NCBI GenBank assembly: GCA_035525055.1
Contig: DATLEZ010000096.1
Span: 1 to 15,694, forward strand
Source: DATEEG01 sp035525055
GTDB taxonomy: Bacteria > Actinomycetota > Acidimicrobiia > Spongiisociales > ZC4RG35
Length of the DNA: 15,694 bases
Reading direction: 5' to 3'
Shown: positions 1 to 7,095 of the stretch, in pieces
Position numbering within the stretch: position 1 is the first letter of the stretch
Layout: the number at the start of each line of letters is the position of its first letter
Notes under the pieces: model-generated
The model's input: only the letters and a program-made list of their open reading frames with translations
What the model was told of the DNA's origin: nothing
Database searches by the model: none
Program-made: the position numbers and the translations under genes

Positions 1-1
1 T

Positions 2-361
2 GGAACCTACTTCCAGCCGACCGTGATCGAAGGGGCGACGCTGGATATGGCAATCGCGAATGAGGAGATCTTCGGCCCGGTGGCGAACCTGTTCTCGTTC
101 TCCACCGAGGAGGAGGCGATCGAGCTCGCCAATTCGACGCCGTACGGATTGTCCGCCTATGCCTACACCCGCGACGCCGCCCGGAGCTGGAGGGTGAGTG
201 AAGCTCTCGAGTTCGGAATGGTCGGCATCAACACCGGAATGTTCACCACCGAAGTGGTTCCCTTTGGCGGAATCAAAGAATCAGGCATAGGCCGCGAAGG
301 CGGCCGCCAGGGCCTCCGTGAGTACATGGAAACCAAGTACATCGCCATGGGCGGGCTCTGA
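2..361 (+). CDS. gabD: Aldehyde dehydrogenase, succinate-semialdehyde dehydrogenase-like (C-terminal part only)
   Basis: The frame is open from the left edge (first codon at 2) to TGA at 359-361, giving 119 C-terminal residues. It matches the end of the NAD(P)-dependent ALDH family. NEEIFGPV is the conserved segment with the Glu and Phe that contact the nicotinamide cofactor. PYGLSAYAYTRD, FGMVGINTG and PFGGIKESGIGREGG are the usual C-terminal oligomerisation and substrate-entry motifs, and the tail KYIAMGGL closely resembles GabD (succinate semialdehyde to succinate) rather than betaine or other ALDHs. The catalytic Cys and the NAD-binding core lie before the window. The next gene is convergent, so this is the 3' end of a transcript. 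The ALDH assignment is certain. The GabD subfamily is an inference from the tail, and the physiological aldehyde could be another short semialdehyde. Confidence 0.9.
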   Translation, partial: GTYFQPTVIEGATLDMAIANEEIFGPVANLFSFSTEEEAIELANSTPYGLSAYAYTRDAARSWRVSEALEFGMVGINTGMFTTEVVPFGGIKESGIGREGGRQGLREYMETKYIAMGGL

Positions 362-538
362 GCCTCAGTCGGGAGCCGGGTTCGGCGCGACAGACTCCAA
401 AGGTTCGCCTGGCCGCTCCCAGCCCTTGGTGCTGCCGTCAGCTTTTGGTAACGGCGTCGTCTAGATCGTTTTCGGCCTGCGGGGGTGCGTGGGTCCTCCC
501 TGCTTGGTCCTCCGTTGTTGTTGGTCGGCCACGGCTGT

Positions 539-1111
539 CTAGCGCTCGATGTGTCTCCGCTTTGTGACCGGGTCGTCGTTCAATGCTATTGCTCGGCCTC
601 TCTCCTCGAGGGCGGACCGCAGCGGCTCCAGAAGCTCCGCTACCTCGGGAGAGTCCTCGCCGAAGTACTCCACGGTTACGGAAATGCCTCTAGGTAAGTC
701 GCTGCGCTCAGCGGTATTGACCTTGAGAGCCAAACTCTCTGCCATCAGTTCAATCCGACCTTCCTCGTCTATCACTGGGTCGAAACCCGAGTCGAATGCG
801 GCTTGCCTGATTCGGTTGAGGAGCTGATCGGGATCGGCCTCATCGCCCCGGAATGGTCGGAGGACGAAAAGCCCGCCGTCGCTGGCACTGCTGGCATTTC
901 GTAGTTCAAGTCCTGGCCCAGTTGATGGAGTCGACGGCTGCTTCGAGGTGGGGCAGTCGCAGGGGGGCGAGAAGCCGCTGTCGTCGCCGGGGAAGACGCA
1001 GCCCGAGACGAGCACGGCGAGAAGAGTGAGGTAGAAGAAGTGATGTGACGCGCCCGCCAGGATCGCCGGCATCATCCAACGACGCAATTGTCGAAATCGT
1101 GCCGTCCCCAT
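539..1111 (-). CDS. Hypothetical small lipoprotein
   Basis: This encodes 190 residues that I do not recognise as a named family. The N-terminus is a signal peptide: basic residues (RFRQLRR), a hydrophobic stretch at about 25-35 and a lipobox V-S-G-C with the lipidation Cys at residue 38. The mature protein should therefore be anchored to the outer face of the cytoplasmic membrane. After the Cys comes a low-complexity Pro/Ser/Thr/Cys linker (about 39-67), then a roughly 120-residue soluble domain with acidic helices (DEADPDQLLNRIRQAAFDSGFDPVIDEEGRIEL) and a strand-rich part (ISVTVEYF). The signal peptide would have a more usual length if translation began at Met13 or Met14 (near 1075). It lies 44 bp downstream of the amidohydrolase gene on the same strand and may be co-transcribed. 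No function is assigned. Confidence 0.7.
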   Translation of the reverse strand: MGTARFRQLRRWMMPAILAGASHHFFYLTLLAVLVSGCVFPGDDSGFSPPCDCPTSKQPSTPSTGPGLELRNASSASDGGLFVLRPFRGDEADPDQLLNRIRQAAFDSGFDPVIDEEGRIELMAESLALKVNTAERSDLPRGISVTVEYFGEDSPEVAELLEPLRSALEERGRAIALNDDPVTKRRHIER

Positions 1112-1155
1112 GAGCAGCCCCCGAAATCGCTTGAACCGACCCTAGCGATGGTCCG

Positions 1156-2214
1156 CTAGCTCTTGATCTTCAACAGCCTGGCCGCATTGCCGCCGACCAC
1201 CAGGTCGCGGTCGGCCGCCGAGAGCTTCGACTGGGCAATGAAACCGAGGGGGTCGGTCGGGCCCATGTCGAAGGGGTAGTCGCTGCCCATGAGGACCCGG
1301 TCGTTGCCGAATTCGGACACCAGGTATTCGACGGCTCTCGGATCGAAGACGGTCGTGTCGAAATGGAGCATGTGCAGATACTCGCTCGGCGGTCGGCTGA
1401 TGTGGTGCCGCAACTCCGGCCTGACTCGATAGGCGTGATCGGTGCGGGCGAAGTAGAAGGGCAGGTATCCACCACCGTGGACGATCAGCATCTTCAGGTC
1501 CGGGAATCGCTCCCAGACTCCCCCGAGGATCATCCGTGACACTGCCAGCGTCGAGGCCAGTGGCATGCAGATGACATTGGCGAGGTAGTAGTCACCCATT
1601 CTCTGCGCTTCGGTGAACCCGTGCGGGTGGAGAATGACCAACAGATCCAATTCGACTGCCTTCTCCCACAACGGGTCGAAACGGCGATCATCGAGTTCAC
1701 CACCATTGACGTCGGCATTGATCTCGAAGCCGTTGAACCCGAGATCGCGATGGGCCCGGACCATCTCGGCAATCGCGGCTCCAGGGTGATCGAGCGGAAG
1801 ATTGGCGACGCCGACGAAACGGTTGGGATGGCTCGCCACCAGCTCGGCAATCCGGTCATTCTGAATCGCGGTGACGCGGGCGCCGGTGGGTTCGTCGAGG
1901 TAGTAGAAGTACTGCGGGGGTGCAATCGCTAACACCTGCCGGTCCACCCCCTGCAGGTCCATGTCGGCGATCCGGGCCTCGGGGTCGATGAACTTGGCGA
2001 CCTGCGTTGCCCGCAGTTCCCGGTTGTAACGGCTGCTCTCCTCCGACTGATAGAGGACGCGCGGGTCGAATTCGGGCCGGAAGAAGGGCGCCGCGATCTC
2101 GGCTGCAGCTGGGACCTCGACGTGGGAGTGGACGTCGATGGTCTCGACGAGTGACTTGCGCGCACTCGTCTTGTCCCACCTCGGTCCGAGCTCCTGGTAC
2201 CACTCTTCGGTCAT
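1156..2214 (-). CDS. ACMSD-type amidohydrolase (amidohydrolase 2 family)
   Basis: This 352-residue TIM-barrel hydrolase/decarboxylase belongs to the group (COG2159, PF04909) that contains aminocarboxymuconate-semialdehyde decarboxylase, 5-carboxyvanillate decarboxylase (LigW), gamma-resorcylate decarboxylase and 4-oxalomesaconate hydratase (LigJ). The metal and catalytic residues are all visible: HxH at His29/His31 (DVHSH), His196 in ILHPHGF, His246 in VHGGGY and Asp312 in MGSDYPFD. Their spacing agrees with ACMSD. The start ATG at 2212-2214 has a purine-rich GAGGGAG six bases upstream. The gene is divergent from the MFS gene across a 55-bp gap that holds an inverted repeat, so it may share control with operon 1. 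It resembles the second amidohydrolase at 7096-8124, and the two share the stretch before and including DYPFD/DYPYD. A metal-dependent C-C lyase or hydratase acting on a carboxylated ring or ring-cleavage product is likely; the exact substrate is unknown. Confidence 0.88.
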   Translation of the reverse strand: MTEEWYQELGPRWDKTSARKSLVETIDVHSHVEVPAAAEIAAPFFRPEFDPRVLYQSEESSRYNRELRATQVAKFIDPEARIADMDLQGVDRQVLAIAPPQYFYYLDEPTGARVTAIQNDRIAELVASHPNRFVGVANLPLDHPGAAIAEMVRAHRDLGFNGFEINADVNGGELDDRRFDPLWEKAVELDLLVILHPHGFTEAQRMGDYYLANVICMPLASTLAVSRMILGGVWERFPDLKMLIVHGGGYLPFYFARTDHAYRVRPELRHHISRPPSEYLHMLHFDTTVFDPRAVEYLVSEFGNDRVLMGSDYPFDMGPTDPLGFIAQSKLSAADRDLVVGGNAARLLKIKS

Positions 2215-2247
2215 CGAGGACTCCCTCTTCTAGGCAATTTGGATCCG

Positions 2248-2272
2248 CATATGATGCAAATTCGATCATATG
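2248..2272. promoter_or_regulatory. Inverted repeat in divergent promoter region (candidate operator)
   Basis: Perfect 8-bp arms CATATGAT (2248-2255) and ATCATATG (2265-2272) flank the 9-base spacer GCAAATTCG in the 55-bp gap between divergent genes. The element is AT-rich in GC-rich surroundings. Each arm contains TATGAT, close to a -10 hexamer, on its own strand (2250-2255 plus; 2270-2265 minus). The right arm overlaps the MFS start codon at 2270, so either that mRNA is nearly leaderless or translation starts further in. A dimeric regulator bound here could control both directions. No regulator gene lies in the window, and the function is inferred from symmetry and position only. Confidence 0.5.
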
Positions 2273-3520
2273 GCTTCCCCCCTTCACCCGCAGTTGACCC
2301 GTCGCTGGAGTTGGGGCCACCCCGTCGGCGTCGCCGGATCAAACCGGGAACGTCTCGCGATCGCAATGTCGGTGGGTGCGATGGGAACGCTGGGTTTCTC
2401 CGTCACCGCCCCTTTGCTCCCCGATCTGGCCACCGCCTTCGGCGTCAGCCGCGGGTCGATCGGATGGGTTCAAGCGGCAGTGTCAATCGCCGGAGTCCTT
2501 CTCTCCGCCGTCATTGGCTACCTGGCCGACCGTCTCGGTCGCAGGCGTGTCGTGTTAACCAGCCTTGTGCTCTTCACCGTGTTCGGATGCGCCGGGTTCC
2601 TCACCCGCACCTTCGAAGGGCTGATCGCCATGCGGGTCCTTCAGGGCATCGGCACTTCCGGCCTCCTGGGACTGGGGATCGTGATGGTCAGCGACCTGTT
2701 CGAGGGACCGGCGCGCACGAGGGCGATGGGCTTCAACCTGACCGCCGTGACAACAGTGGGGATGCTGGGCCCTCTGGCGTCCGGCTTCATCGCCGGGGGC
2801 GGCGTGTTCAGGCCCTTCCTCATCTTCTTGATCGGCGTCCCTCTTCTCGTTTGGGCAAGTCGCCTTCCGAGCGACCCCACCAAGAATGTCGAATCACCGA
2901 TTCGCCATGCCGGGGCAGCCTTTGCCGCGCTCCGACAGGGCGGACAGATCGGAGACTTTGGTGGCATCCTCCTGGTCACCTTCGCCGCCACGGTCCTCCA
3001 GCACGGTTTCGGGTTCACCAACACCCCGCTCTTCCTCGACTCCGAGTTCGGTGTCGGCCCCGCTGGACGCGGTGTCATCATCGCCATGTTCCAATTCGGA
3101 ACCGTTCTCGCCGCGGTGCAGATCGGACGGTTGCGAGCCCGGGCGAGTGGCTCCCGCCTGGTCGGTGCCGGCTTCGTTCTCACCGCCCTCGGCATGGCCG
3201 TGGCGGCTTTGGCGCCAGACCCCTGGGCGGTTGCCGTTGGTCTCGGACTCACAGGAGTCGGTTTCGGTCTGTTCGTACCGCTCGCACAGGATCGGGCCGC
3301 AACGATGGGGGGCGCACTGTTCCGCGGATTGACCGTCCTGACCTGGGTAACGATCGTCCGATCGGCCCAGGTAGTCGGACCGCCGACGGCATCGTTCTTC
3401 AACGAATCGATCGGCGCCCGTGCAACGTTCGGAATTGCTGCGGCAGTGATGGCGATAGCCGCGGTGACGTGGCGACCGGCTCGGCGCAGAATCCGTCATC
3501 TAGGATCGCCCGCCACATGA
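2270..3520 (+). CDS. MFS transporter, 12-TM
   Basis: This 416-residue protein has the hydrophobicity of a major facilitator superfamily permease in the inner membrane. Membrane segments run from about residue 30 to 400, in two six-helix halves separated by a charged central loop (about 205-235, LPSDPTKNVESPIRHAG). The MFS motif A between TM2 and TM3 is clear at 83-93 (GYLADRLGRRR). It opens operon 1 and its TGA (3518-3520) overlaps the ATG of the next gene, so the two are translationally coupled. This context suggests it carries the substrate or product of the catabolic enzymes that follow. The start at 2270 lacks a Shine-Dalgarno and leaves a 30-residue hydrophilic N-terminus. Met33 (ATG at 2366), right at TM1, is an alternative start. 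The transported compound cannot be told from the sequence. Confidence 0.88.
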   Translation: MASPLHPQLTRRWSWGHPVGVAGSNRERLAIAMSVGAMGTLGFSVTAPLLPDLATAFGVSRGSIGWVQAAVSIAGVLLSAVIGYLADRLGRRRVVLTSLVLFTVFGCAGFLTRTFEGLIAMRVLQGIGTSGLLGLGIVMVSDLFEGPARTRAMGFNLTAVTTVGMLGPLASGFIAGGGVFRPFLIFLIGVPLLVWASRLPSDPTKNVESPIRHAGAAFAALRQGGQIGDFGGILLVTFAATVLQHGFGFTNTPLFLDSEFGVGPAGRGVIIAMFQFGTVLAAVQIGRLRARASGSRLVGAGFVLTALGMAVAALAPDPWAVAVGLGLTGVGFGLFVPLAQDRAATMGGALFRGLTVLTWVTIVRSAQVVGPPTASFFNESIGARATFGIAAAVMAIAAVTWRPARRRIRHLGSPAT

Positions 3521-4389
3521 GACTCGTCACATTCGCTCACGCTGACGGCGGGCGCCACATCGGCGCCGTCGACGGCGACGCGGTGGTCGACATCTCGGCA
3601 GGCGACCCCGGTCTTCCGGCCGACATGGTCGACCTGATCGGCGTCTGGGACCTGGCTCGGGTCGCTGCCGCCAGGAATCGGGGCCCCAGATTGGCGCTGT
3701 CGGAGGTTCGGCTTCTGGCGCCGCTACGAGTTCGCAAGAACGTATTCGCCGTGGGTCGCAACTACCACGACCACGCCCACGAGTTCTCCAAGTCCGGCTT
3801 CGATGCGTCCGAGAAGAAGGTGATCCCCGAACATCCGGTGATCTTCACGAAAGCCCCGACGTCCGTCATAGGTCCCGACGATGCCATCGTCCTTGCCAAC
3901 GACCCCACCGGCAGTACCGACTATGAGGGGGAGATGGCGGTGGTCATCGGACGACGATGCCGGGGAGCCAGGAGGGAGAACGCTTTGGACAATGTCTTCG
4001 GGTGGACGATCGTCAACGATGTCACCGCCCGCCACCTCCAGCAGAAACATGTGCAGTGGTTCGTCGGCAAGAGTCCCGACACCTTTTGCCCGATGGGACC
4101 CTGTATCACGACCATCGACGAACTGCCTGACATCCGGTCGTCTTGGCTCCAAACCAACGTCAACGGCGAACTCCGGCAGAGAGTGCCCATCTCGGATCTG
4201 ATTTTTGACGTCGAGTCATTGATCGTGACGCTTTCGGAGGTGATGACTCTCGAGCCCGGCGACGTGATCGCCACGGGTACCGGGGTCGGAGTGGGGATCG
4301 GCTTCGATCCACCCAAATTCCTGGCCGCTGGAGACGTTGTCGAGGTTTCGATCGACGGAATCGGGACGCTACGGAACCCGGTGGAATAG
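3517..4389 (+). CDS. Fumarylacetoacetate hydrolase (FAH) family protein
   Basis: This encodes 290 residues. The start ATG at 3517 overlaps the MFS stop (ATGA); the open frame further upstream is antisense-like noise inside the MFS gene. An N-terminal domain of about 70 residues precedes the FAH fold. The metal-binding acids are visible as Glu137 and Glu139 (DYEGEMAVVIG) and Asp168 (NDVTARHLQ). Lys185 (GKSPDTFCPMGP) and the C-terminal signature LEPGDVIATGTGVGVG...GDVVEVSIDGIGTL are also present. Family members are Mg/Mn-dependent acylpyruvate hydrolases, oxaloacetate decarboxylases, 2-hydroxyhepta-diene-dioate isomerases or 2,4-diketo-3-deoxy-sugar-acid hydrolases, all acting on 2-keto-acid intermediates. 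Its place between a transporter and a LigI-like lactonase supports a ring-cleavage or lactone catabolic pathway. The family is certain; the reaction is not determined. Confidence 0.92.
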   Translation: MRLVTFAHADGGRHIGAVDGDAVVDISAGDPGLPADMVDLIGVWDLARVAAARNRGPRLALSEVRLLAPLRVRKNVFAVGRNYHDHAHEFSKSGFDASEKKVIPEHPVIFTKAPTSVIGPDDAIVLANDPTGSTDYEGEMAVVIGRRCRGARRENALDNVFGWTIVNDVTARHLQQKHVQWFVGKSPDTFCPMGPCITTIDELPDIRSSWLQTNVNGELRQRVPISDLIFDVESLIVTLSEVMTLEPGDVIATGTGVGVGIGFDPPKFLAAGDVVEVSIDGIGTLRNPVE

Positions 4390-4391
4390 AC

Positions 4392-5261
4392 ATGAGCGAA
4401 ATCCCTGTCTGCCAGCCTCCAATTCGGGACACCCGGCGTTCGACGATGGCGACCCCACCCGGTGCCACTGACTGCCACACCCACGTCTTCGAGCACCGCT
4501 TTCCGATGATCCCCAATCGCGGCTACACGCCTCCCGACTCAAACCTGGCCGACATGCTGGCAATGCACGGCCAGATCGGGATCGAGCGCGTCGTTTTCAC
4601 CCAGCCATCGATCTACGGCATCGACAACACGGCCATTCTCTCGGCGATCGACCAGATCCCACATCGGGCCCGGGCCGTCGTGGCCATCGACCTGTCGCAG
4701 TCGGATGATGACCTCGCCGCATTGGACCGCAGAGGAGTTCGCGGGGTTCGCCTCAACTTGGACAACGTGGGCGGCATGCCGATCGAGCTCAATGAGATTC
4801 CGACCCTCGCCGGACGGATCGCCGAACTGGGCTGGCATATCGAGTTCCTTTTCGCCGGCCAGCACTTTCCTGAGCTCCTTCCAGTACTTCGATCGGTCCA
4901 GGGCCCGATCTCGATCGGGCACTTCGGGTACATGCCAGCTGCCGAAGGCGTTTCGTATCCACCGTTCCGGGCACTGGTCGACCTGATCAAAGAAGGAAAC
5001 ACGTGGATGAAATTGTCGGGACCCAACCGCCTCGGGGTGGGTGACCTTCCACCATGGGATGCGGTCGTGCCCCTGGCCCATGCCTTGATCGAAGCCAACC
5101 CCGAGCGGATGTTGTGGGCGACGGACTGGCCCCATCCCAACAAGTTCGGGGACATGCCCAATGACGCCGACCTGATCGAACAACTCGCACTGTGGGCTCC
5201 CGATCCGGCCCTGAGGAACAGGATTCTCGTGGACAATCCCGCCATCCTGTACCGCTTCTGA
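4392..5261 (+). CDS. LigI-like amidohydrolase (2-pyrone-4,6-dicarboxylate lactonase family)
   Basis: This encodes 289 residues of the amidohydrolase-2 fold and resembles 2-pyrone-4,6-dicarboxylate hydrolase (LigI) in length and motifs. The N-terminal TDCHTHVFEHRFPM (His29, His31) is followed by RGYTPPD, a LigI-group hallmark; then GWHIEFL, GHFGYM (His177) and WATDWPHPN (Asp245). The spacing of His29, His31, His177 and Asp245 agrees with the LigI active site. LigI opens the pyrone ring of PDC to 4-oxalomesaconate in protocatechuate 4,5-cleavage. Other members of the group open sugar lactones such as D-galactarolactone, so the substrate here could be another lactone. The start at 4392 is 2 bp after the FAH stop. 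An internal ATG at 4446 (MATPPGATDCHTH) would also give a complete domain. It is the third gene of operon 1. Confidence 0.85.
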   Translation: MSEIPVCQPPIRDTRRSTMATPPGATDCHTHVFEHRFPMIPNRGYTPPDSNLADMLAMHGQIGIERVVFTQPSIYGIDNTAILSAIDQIPHRARAVVAIDLSQSDDDLAALDRRGVRGVRLNLDNVGGMPIELNEIPTLAGRIAELGWHIEFLFAGQHFPELLPVLRSVQGPISIGHFGYMPAAEGVSYPPFRALVDLIKEGNTWMKLSGPNRLGVGDLPPWDAVVPLAHALIEANPERMLWATDWPHPNKFGDMPNDADLIEQLALWAPDPALRNRILVDNPAILYRF

Positions 5262-5288
5262 TGTGGGGCCCTTGATGACTGGCTCTTT

Positions 5289-6191
5289 ATGACTGGGGGA
5301 CCCATCGCCGTGATCGGCCTCGGAATCATGGGTTCGCGCATGGCGAACCGGTTGCGGCTGAACGGGCACGGTCTTCGGGGATACGACCCGAGCCCCGCCA
5401 GCCTCGACGCCTTTGCAGCAGCAGGCGGGGTGGCAACGGGGTCCCCGGCCGAAGCAGTACAGGGATGCTGGGCTGCGTTGTTGTCACTGCCCGATTCCGA
5501 CATTTCCCGCCGGGTATGTCTGGGGGAGGGAGGTATCTCCTCGTCAAGGGTGGCGGGACTGCTGGTCCTCGACACCACTACCGGCCGGCCCGAGGACGCC
5601 GTGACCAATGCCGCTGGTCTTGCTGCTGTAAACATCGACTACGGCGACACCACGGTCAGCGGGAATGCTCCGTTCGCTGCTTCCGGCCAACTCGTCGTCA
5701 TGTTCGGAGGCACTCCGGAGGCTTTCGAGGAGGGGCGCCCTGTATTCGAGGCCATCGGTCGCTCGCACCATCACGTCGGACCGGTCGGGGCCGGTGCCCG
5801 TGTCAAGCTGATTGTCAATCAGATCCTGAGCATCCAACGGATGGCCCTGGCCGAGGTCGTGGTAACCGCCGAGCTTGCAGGCCTTGATCTTGAGCGAGTC
5901 CTCGAAGTGCTCAAGGACAGCCTCGCCTATGCGAAAGTGATGGATGTCTATGGCGACAACATTGTCGCCGGCACCCACGATCCGCCGGCGGCGCGGCTCC
6001 GACAGACTCACAAAGACGCCCGGCTGATGATCGAACACGCGGTATCGCTTGGAGCACCGGCCGATCTCATCGAAGTCGTGCAGGTTGCCCTGGCCGAAGG
6101 CGAAGCTACCGGCCTCGGCGACCTCGACAATTCGGCGATAGCGGAGGTAGTCCGTCGCCGCGCCGGAATCGGAAGGGTAAGAGGGGCGTAG
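5289..6191 (+). CDS. NAD(P)-dependent beta-hydroxyacid dehydrogenase (3-hydroxyisobutyrate dehydrogenase family)
   Basis: This 300-residue protein has an N-terminal Rossmann domain starting IAVIGLGIMGSRMA (G10, G12, G15) and Asp33 at the end of beta-2, which favours NAD over NADP. The substrate-binding region TTVSGNAPFAASGQLVVMFGG (Ser124) is a divergent form of the family's usual APVSGG motif. GAGARVKLIVNQIL supplies the catalytic Lys173 and Asn177, and HKDARLM (Lys242, Asp243) is in the usual C-terminal position. Relatives are 3-hydroxyisobutyrate dehydrogenase and tartronate semialdehyde reductase, which interconvert short 3-hydroxyacids and semialdehydes. In operon 1 it probably reduces or oxidises a small product released by the lactonase or FAH-family enzyme (inference). 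There is no good Shine-Dalgarno. A five-codon mini-ORF (5275-5292) ends on ATGA overlapping this start and could couple translation. Confidence 0.9.
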   Translation: MTGGPIAVIGLGIMGSRMANRLRLNGHGLRGYDPSPASLDAFAAAGGVATGSPAEAVQGCWAALLSLPDSDISRRVCLGEGGISSSRVAGLLVLDTTTGRPEDAVTNAAGLAAVNIDYGDTTVSGNAPFAASGQLVVMFGGTPEAFEEGRPVFEAIGRSHHHVGPVGAGARVKLIVNQILSIQRMALAEVVVTAELAGLDLERVLEVLKDSLAYAKVMDVYGDNIVAGTHDPPAARLRQTHKDARLMIEHAVSLGAPADLIEVVQVALAEGEATGLGDLDNSAIAEVVRRRAGIGRVRGA

Positions 6192-6208
6192 CTCTTGGAG
6201 GTTTTGAT

Positions 6209-6724
6209 ATGGCCCGTATCCGTTTGATCACTGATCGCGATCAGGACCTGAGCCCCAAACAGATCGAGACCTTCGATTGGGTAGTCGAGAGCCGCGGTCG
6301 CATGATCCGCCCCTTCGAAGTGCTACTGCACAGCCCGCAGGTGGCGCGGCATGTCGCCGAACTTGGCGCCAAGATCCGGTTCGACTCATCGCTTCTGGAC
6401 CATGATCGGGAACTGGTCATCCTCACCGCTGCCCTGGCCCACGGCTGTGCCTTCGAGTGGGATTCCCACCTTCCTCTGGCCCGGGCGGCGGGGGTCCGGG
6501 AGGGGGTGCTCGATCACCTCCGCGACGGTGGTGGTTCGCTGACTGACTCAGAGGCGGTCTTCATCGACTTTGTCCGGGAGTTGTGTGCCGGCAGCACTGT
6601 GTCGTCCGAGACCTTCGAGCGGGCCAAGGCCTTGCTGGGGGAGTCCGGCGTTGTCGAACTGAGCGCCACCGTCGGCTACTACACGATGCTGGCCATGGTG
6701 ATGGGCGCCTGCGACGCGTGTTGA
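6209..6724 (+). CDS. Carboxymuconolactone decarboxylase (CMD/AhpD-like) family protein
   Basis: This 171-residue, mostly helical protein has the CMD fold. The core runs from about residue 31 to 98 (GRMIRPFEVLLHSPQVARHV, then RELVILTAALAHGCAFEWDSHLPLARAAGV). The E...HGCxFEWxxH arrangement (Glu68, Cys80, His87) is that of gamma-carboxymuconolactone decarboxylase relatives rather than the CxxC peroxidase-reducing AhpD type. Members act on lactone or acid intermediates, or are redox proteins of unknown role. The start ATG at 6209 is well supported by TTGGAGG (6195-6201), seven bases upstream. It is the last gene of operon 1, 17 bp after the dehydrogenase. The C-terminus ends CDAC, giving two extra Cys of unknown meaning. 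A palindromic repeat begins 7 bp after its stop. Confidence 0.85.
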   Translation: MARIRLITDRDQDLSPKQIETFDWVVESRGRMIRPFEVLLHSPQVARHVAELGAKIRFDSSLLDHDRELVILTAALAHGCAFEWDSHLPLARAAGVREGVLDHLRDGGGSLTDSEAVFIDFVRELCAGSTVSSETFERAKALLGESGVVELSATVGYYTMLAMVMGACDAC

Positions 6725-6731
6725 GTCCCGG

Positions 6732-6779
6732 TTTTGGCGCGGAGTCCTGCTCCCCTGATGTCGATTCTCCGCGCCAAAA
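6732..6779 (+). repeat. 48-bp palindromic dispersed repeat, copy 1
   Basis: Perfect 13-bp arms TTTTGGCGCGGAG (6732-6744) and CTCCGCGCCAAAA (6767-6779) enclose a 22-base non-palindromic loop. The reverse complement matches 13309-13356 at 40 of 48 positions, and the loop core (ATCGACA, then GGGGAGCA) is conserved as well as the arms. It begins 7 bp after the stop of the CMD-like gene. Because the arms are T-rich at 5' and A-rich at 3' on both strands, a transcript hairpin would have no U-tract after it, so it is not a standard intrinsic terminator. Confidence 0.9.
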
Positions 6780-6838
6780 GAGGTTTGGAGGTCGGGTAGT
6801 GAGTCGTGGGTGGTGCGTGGTGAGCAGGAGCGTGGTCC

Positions 6839-6947
6839 CCGAAATTTGGCGTGCGGCTCCCGGCGAATCCGAAACTTGGCCTGGCGCGGAAGGCGGGACT
6901 GGTGCGCCAAATTTGGTGAGAGGCCCGGGACTGGAGCGCCAAATTTG
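6839..6947. repeat. Cluster of AAATTTGGCG inverted/direct repeats
   Basis: CCGAAATTTGGC (6839-6850) recurs with one change at 6869-6880 (CCGAAACTTGGC). Further on, a 21-bp unit ending GCGCCAAATTTG occurs at 6895-6915 and again, with a single mismatch, at 6927-6947. The first pair is inverted relative to the second, so AAATTTGGCG (6842-6851) can pair with CGCCAAATTT at 6905-6914 or 6937-6946. CCAAATTTGG (6907-6916) is itself a palindrome. The nature of the cluster is unknown. It may be decayed palindromic units or a regulator-binding array upstream of operon 2. Confidence 0.75.
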
Positions 6948-7000
6948 CGGACAAGCCGACCCGCCCTGTTCCCTTCGCTGACTCTTCTCTTGGGCGCCGA

Positions 7001-7037
7001 CTTCCGTCTTCCGTCTTCCGTCTTCGTCTTCCGCCTT
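7001..7037 (+). repeat. CTTCCGT tandem repeat
   Basis: Three perfect 7-bp units CTTCCGT (7001-7021) are followed by a 6-bp variant CTTCGT (7022-7027) and a further variant CTTCCGC plus CTT. It is a short pyrimidine-rich microsatellite just before the operon 2 leader and could change length by slippage. Confidence 0.85.
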
Positions 7038-7095
7038 AAGATCCTATATCGTGCATGGTCTGACTTCGGCCTCGAATAGAATAGGAGCGAAATAC

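Larger units (their letters stand above)
6725..7095. other. Repeat-rich intergenic region
   Basis: This 371-bp gap between operon 1 and operon 2 shows no coding frame with recognisable protein sequence. In order it holds a 48-bp palindrome (6732-6779), a cluster of inverted and direct repeats around the core CGCCAAATTT (6839-6947), and a CTTCCGT tandem repeat (7001-7037). The leader of operon 2 follows. A TAAGAT at 7037-7042 could be its -10, without a clear -35, and AGGAG at 7083-7087 is the ribosome-binding site of the gene at 7096. The short frames here are composed of repeat sequence. Confidence 0.7.

Noticed and set aside
539..827. Plus-strand frame opposite the lipoprotein gene
   Set aside because: It is antisense to a frame with a clear signal peptide and lipobox, and is Ser/Arg-rich as expected for a shadow.
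2239..3516. A long open frame (2239-4389) joining an Arg/Pro-rich 426-residue segment to the FAH-family protein
   Set aside because: The segment lies out of frame inside the MFS gene and has the composition of a GC-rich shadow frame. The real FAH start is the ATG at 3517, which overlaps the MFS stop.
6732..6779. Rho-independent terminator
   Set aside because: The stem is flanked by T at 5' and A at 3' on both strands, the reverse of the A-stem-U arrangement, so no transcript would end in a U-tract.
6716..6780. A second selenocysteine candidate: the CMD-like gene ends CDAC-TGA and is followed by a hairpin
   Set aside because: The hairpin is a repeat also found after an unrelated gene that ends in TAA, and the frame after this TGA does not continue the CMD family.
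6583..6981. Short protein frames in the gap after the CMD-like gene
   Set aside because: They overlap the CMD gene or are made of repeat sequence. A similar peptide appears in a shadow frame across the other 48-bp repeat, showing that the similarity comes from the DNA repeat.
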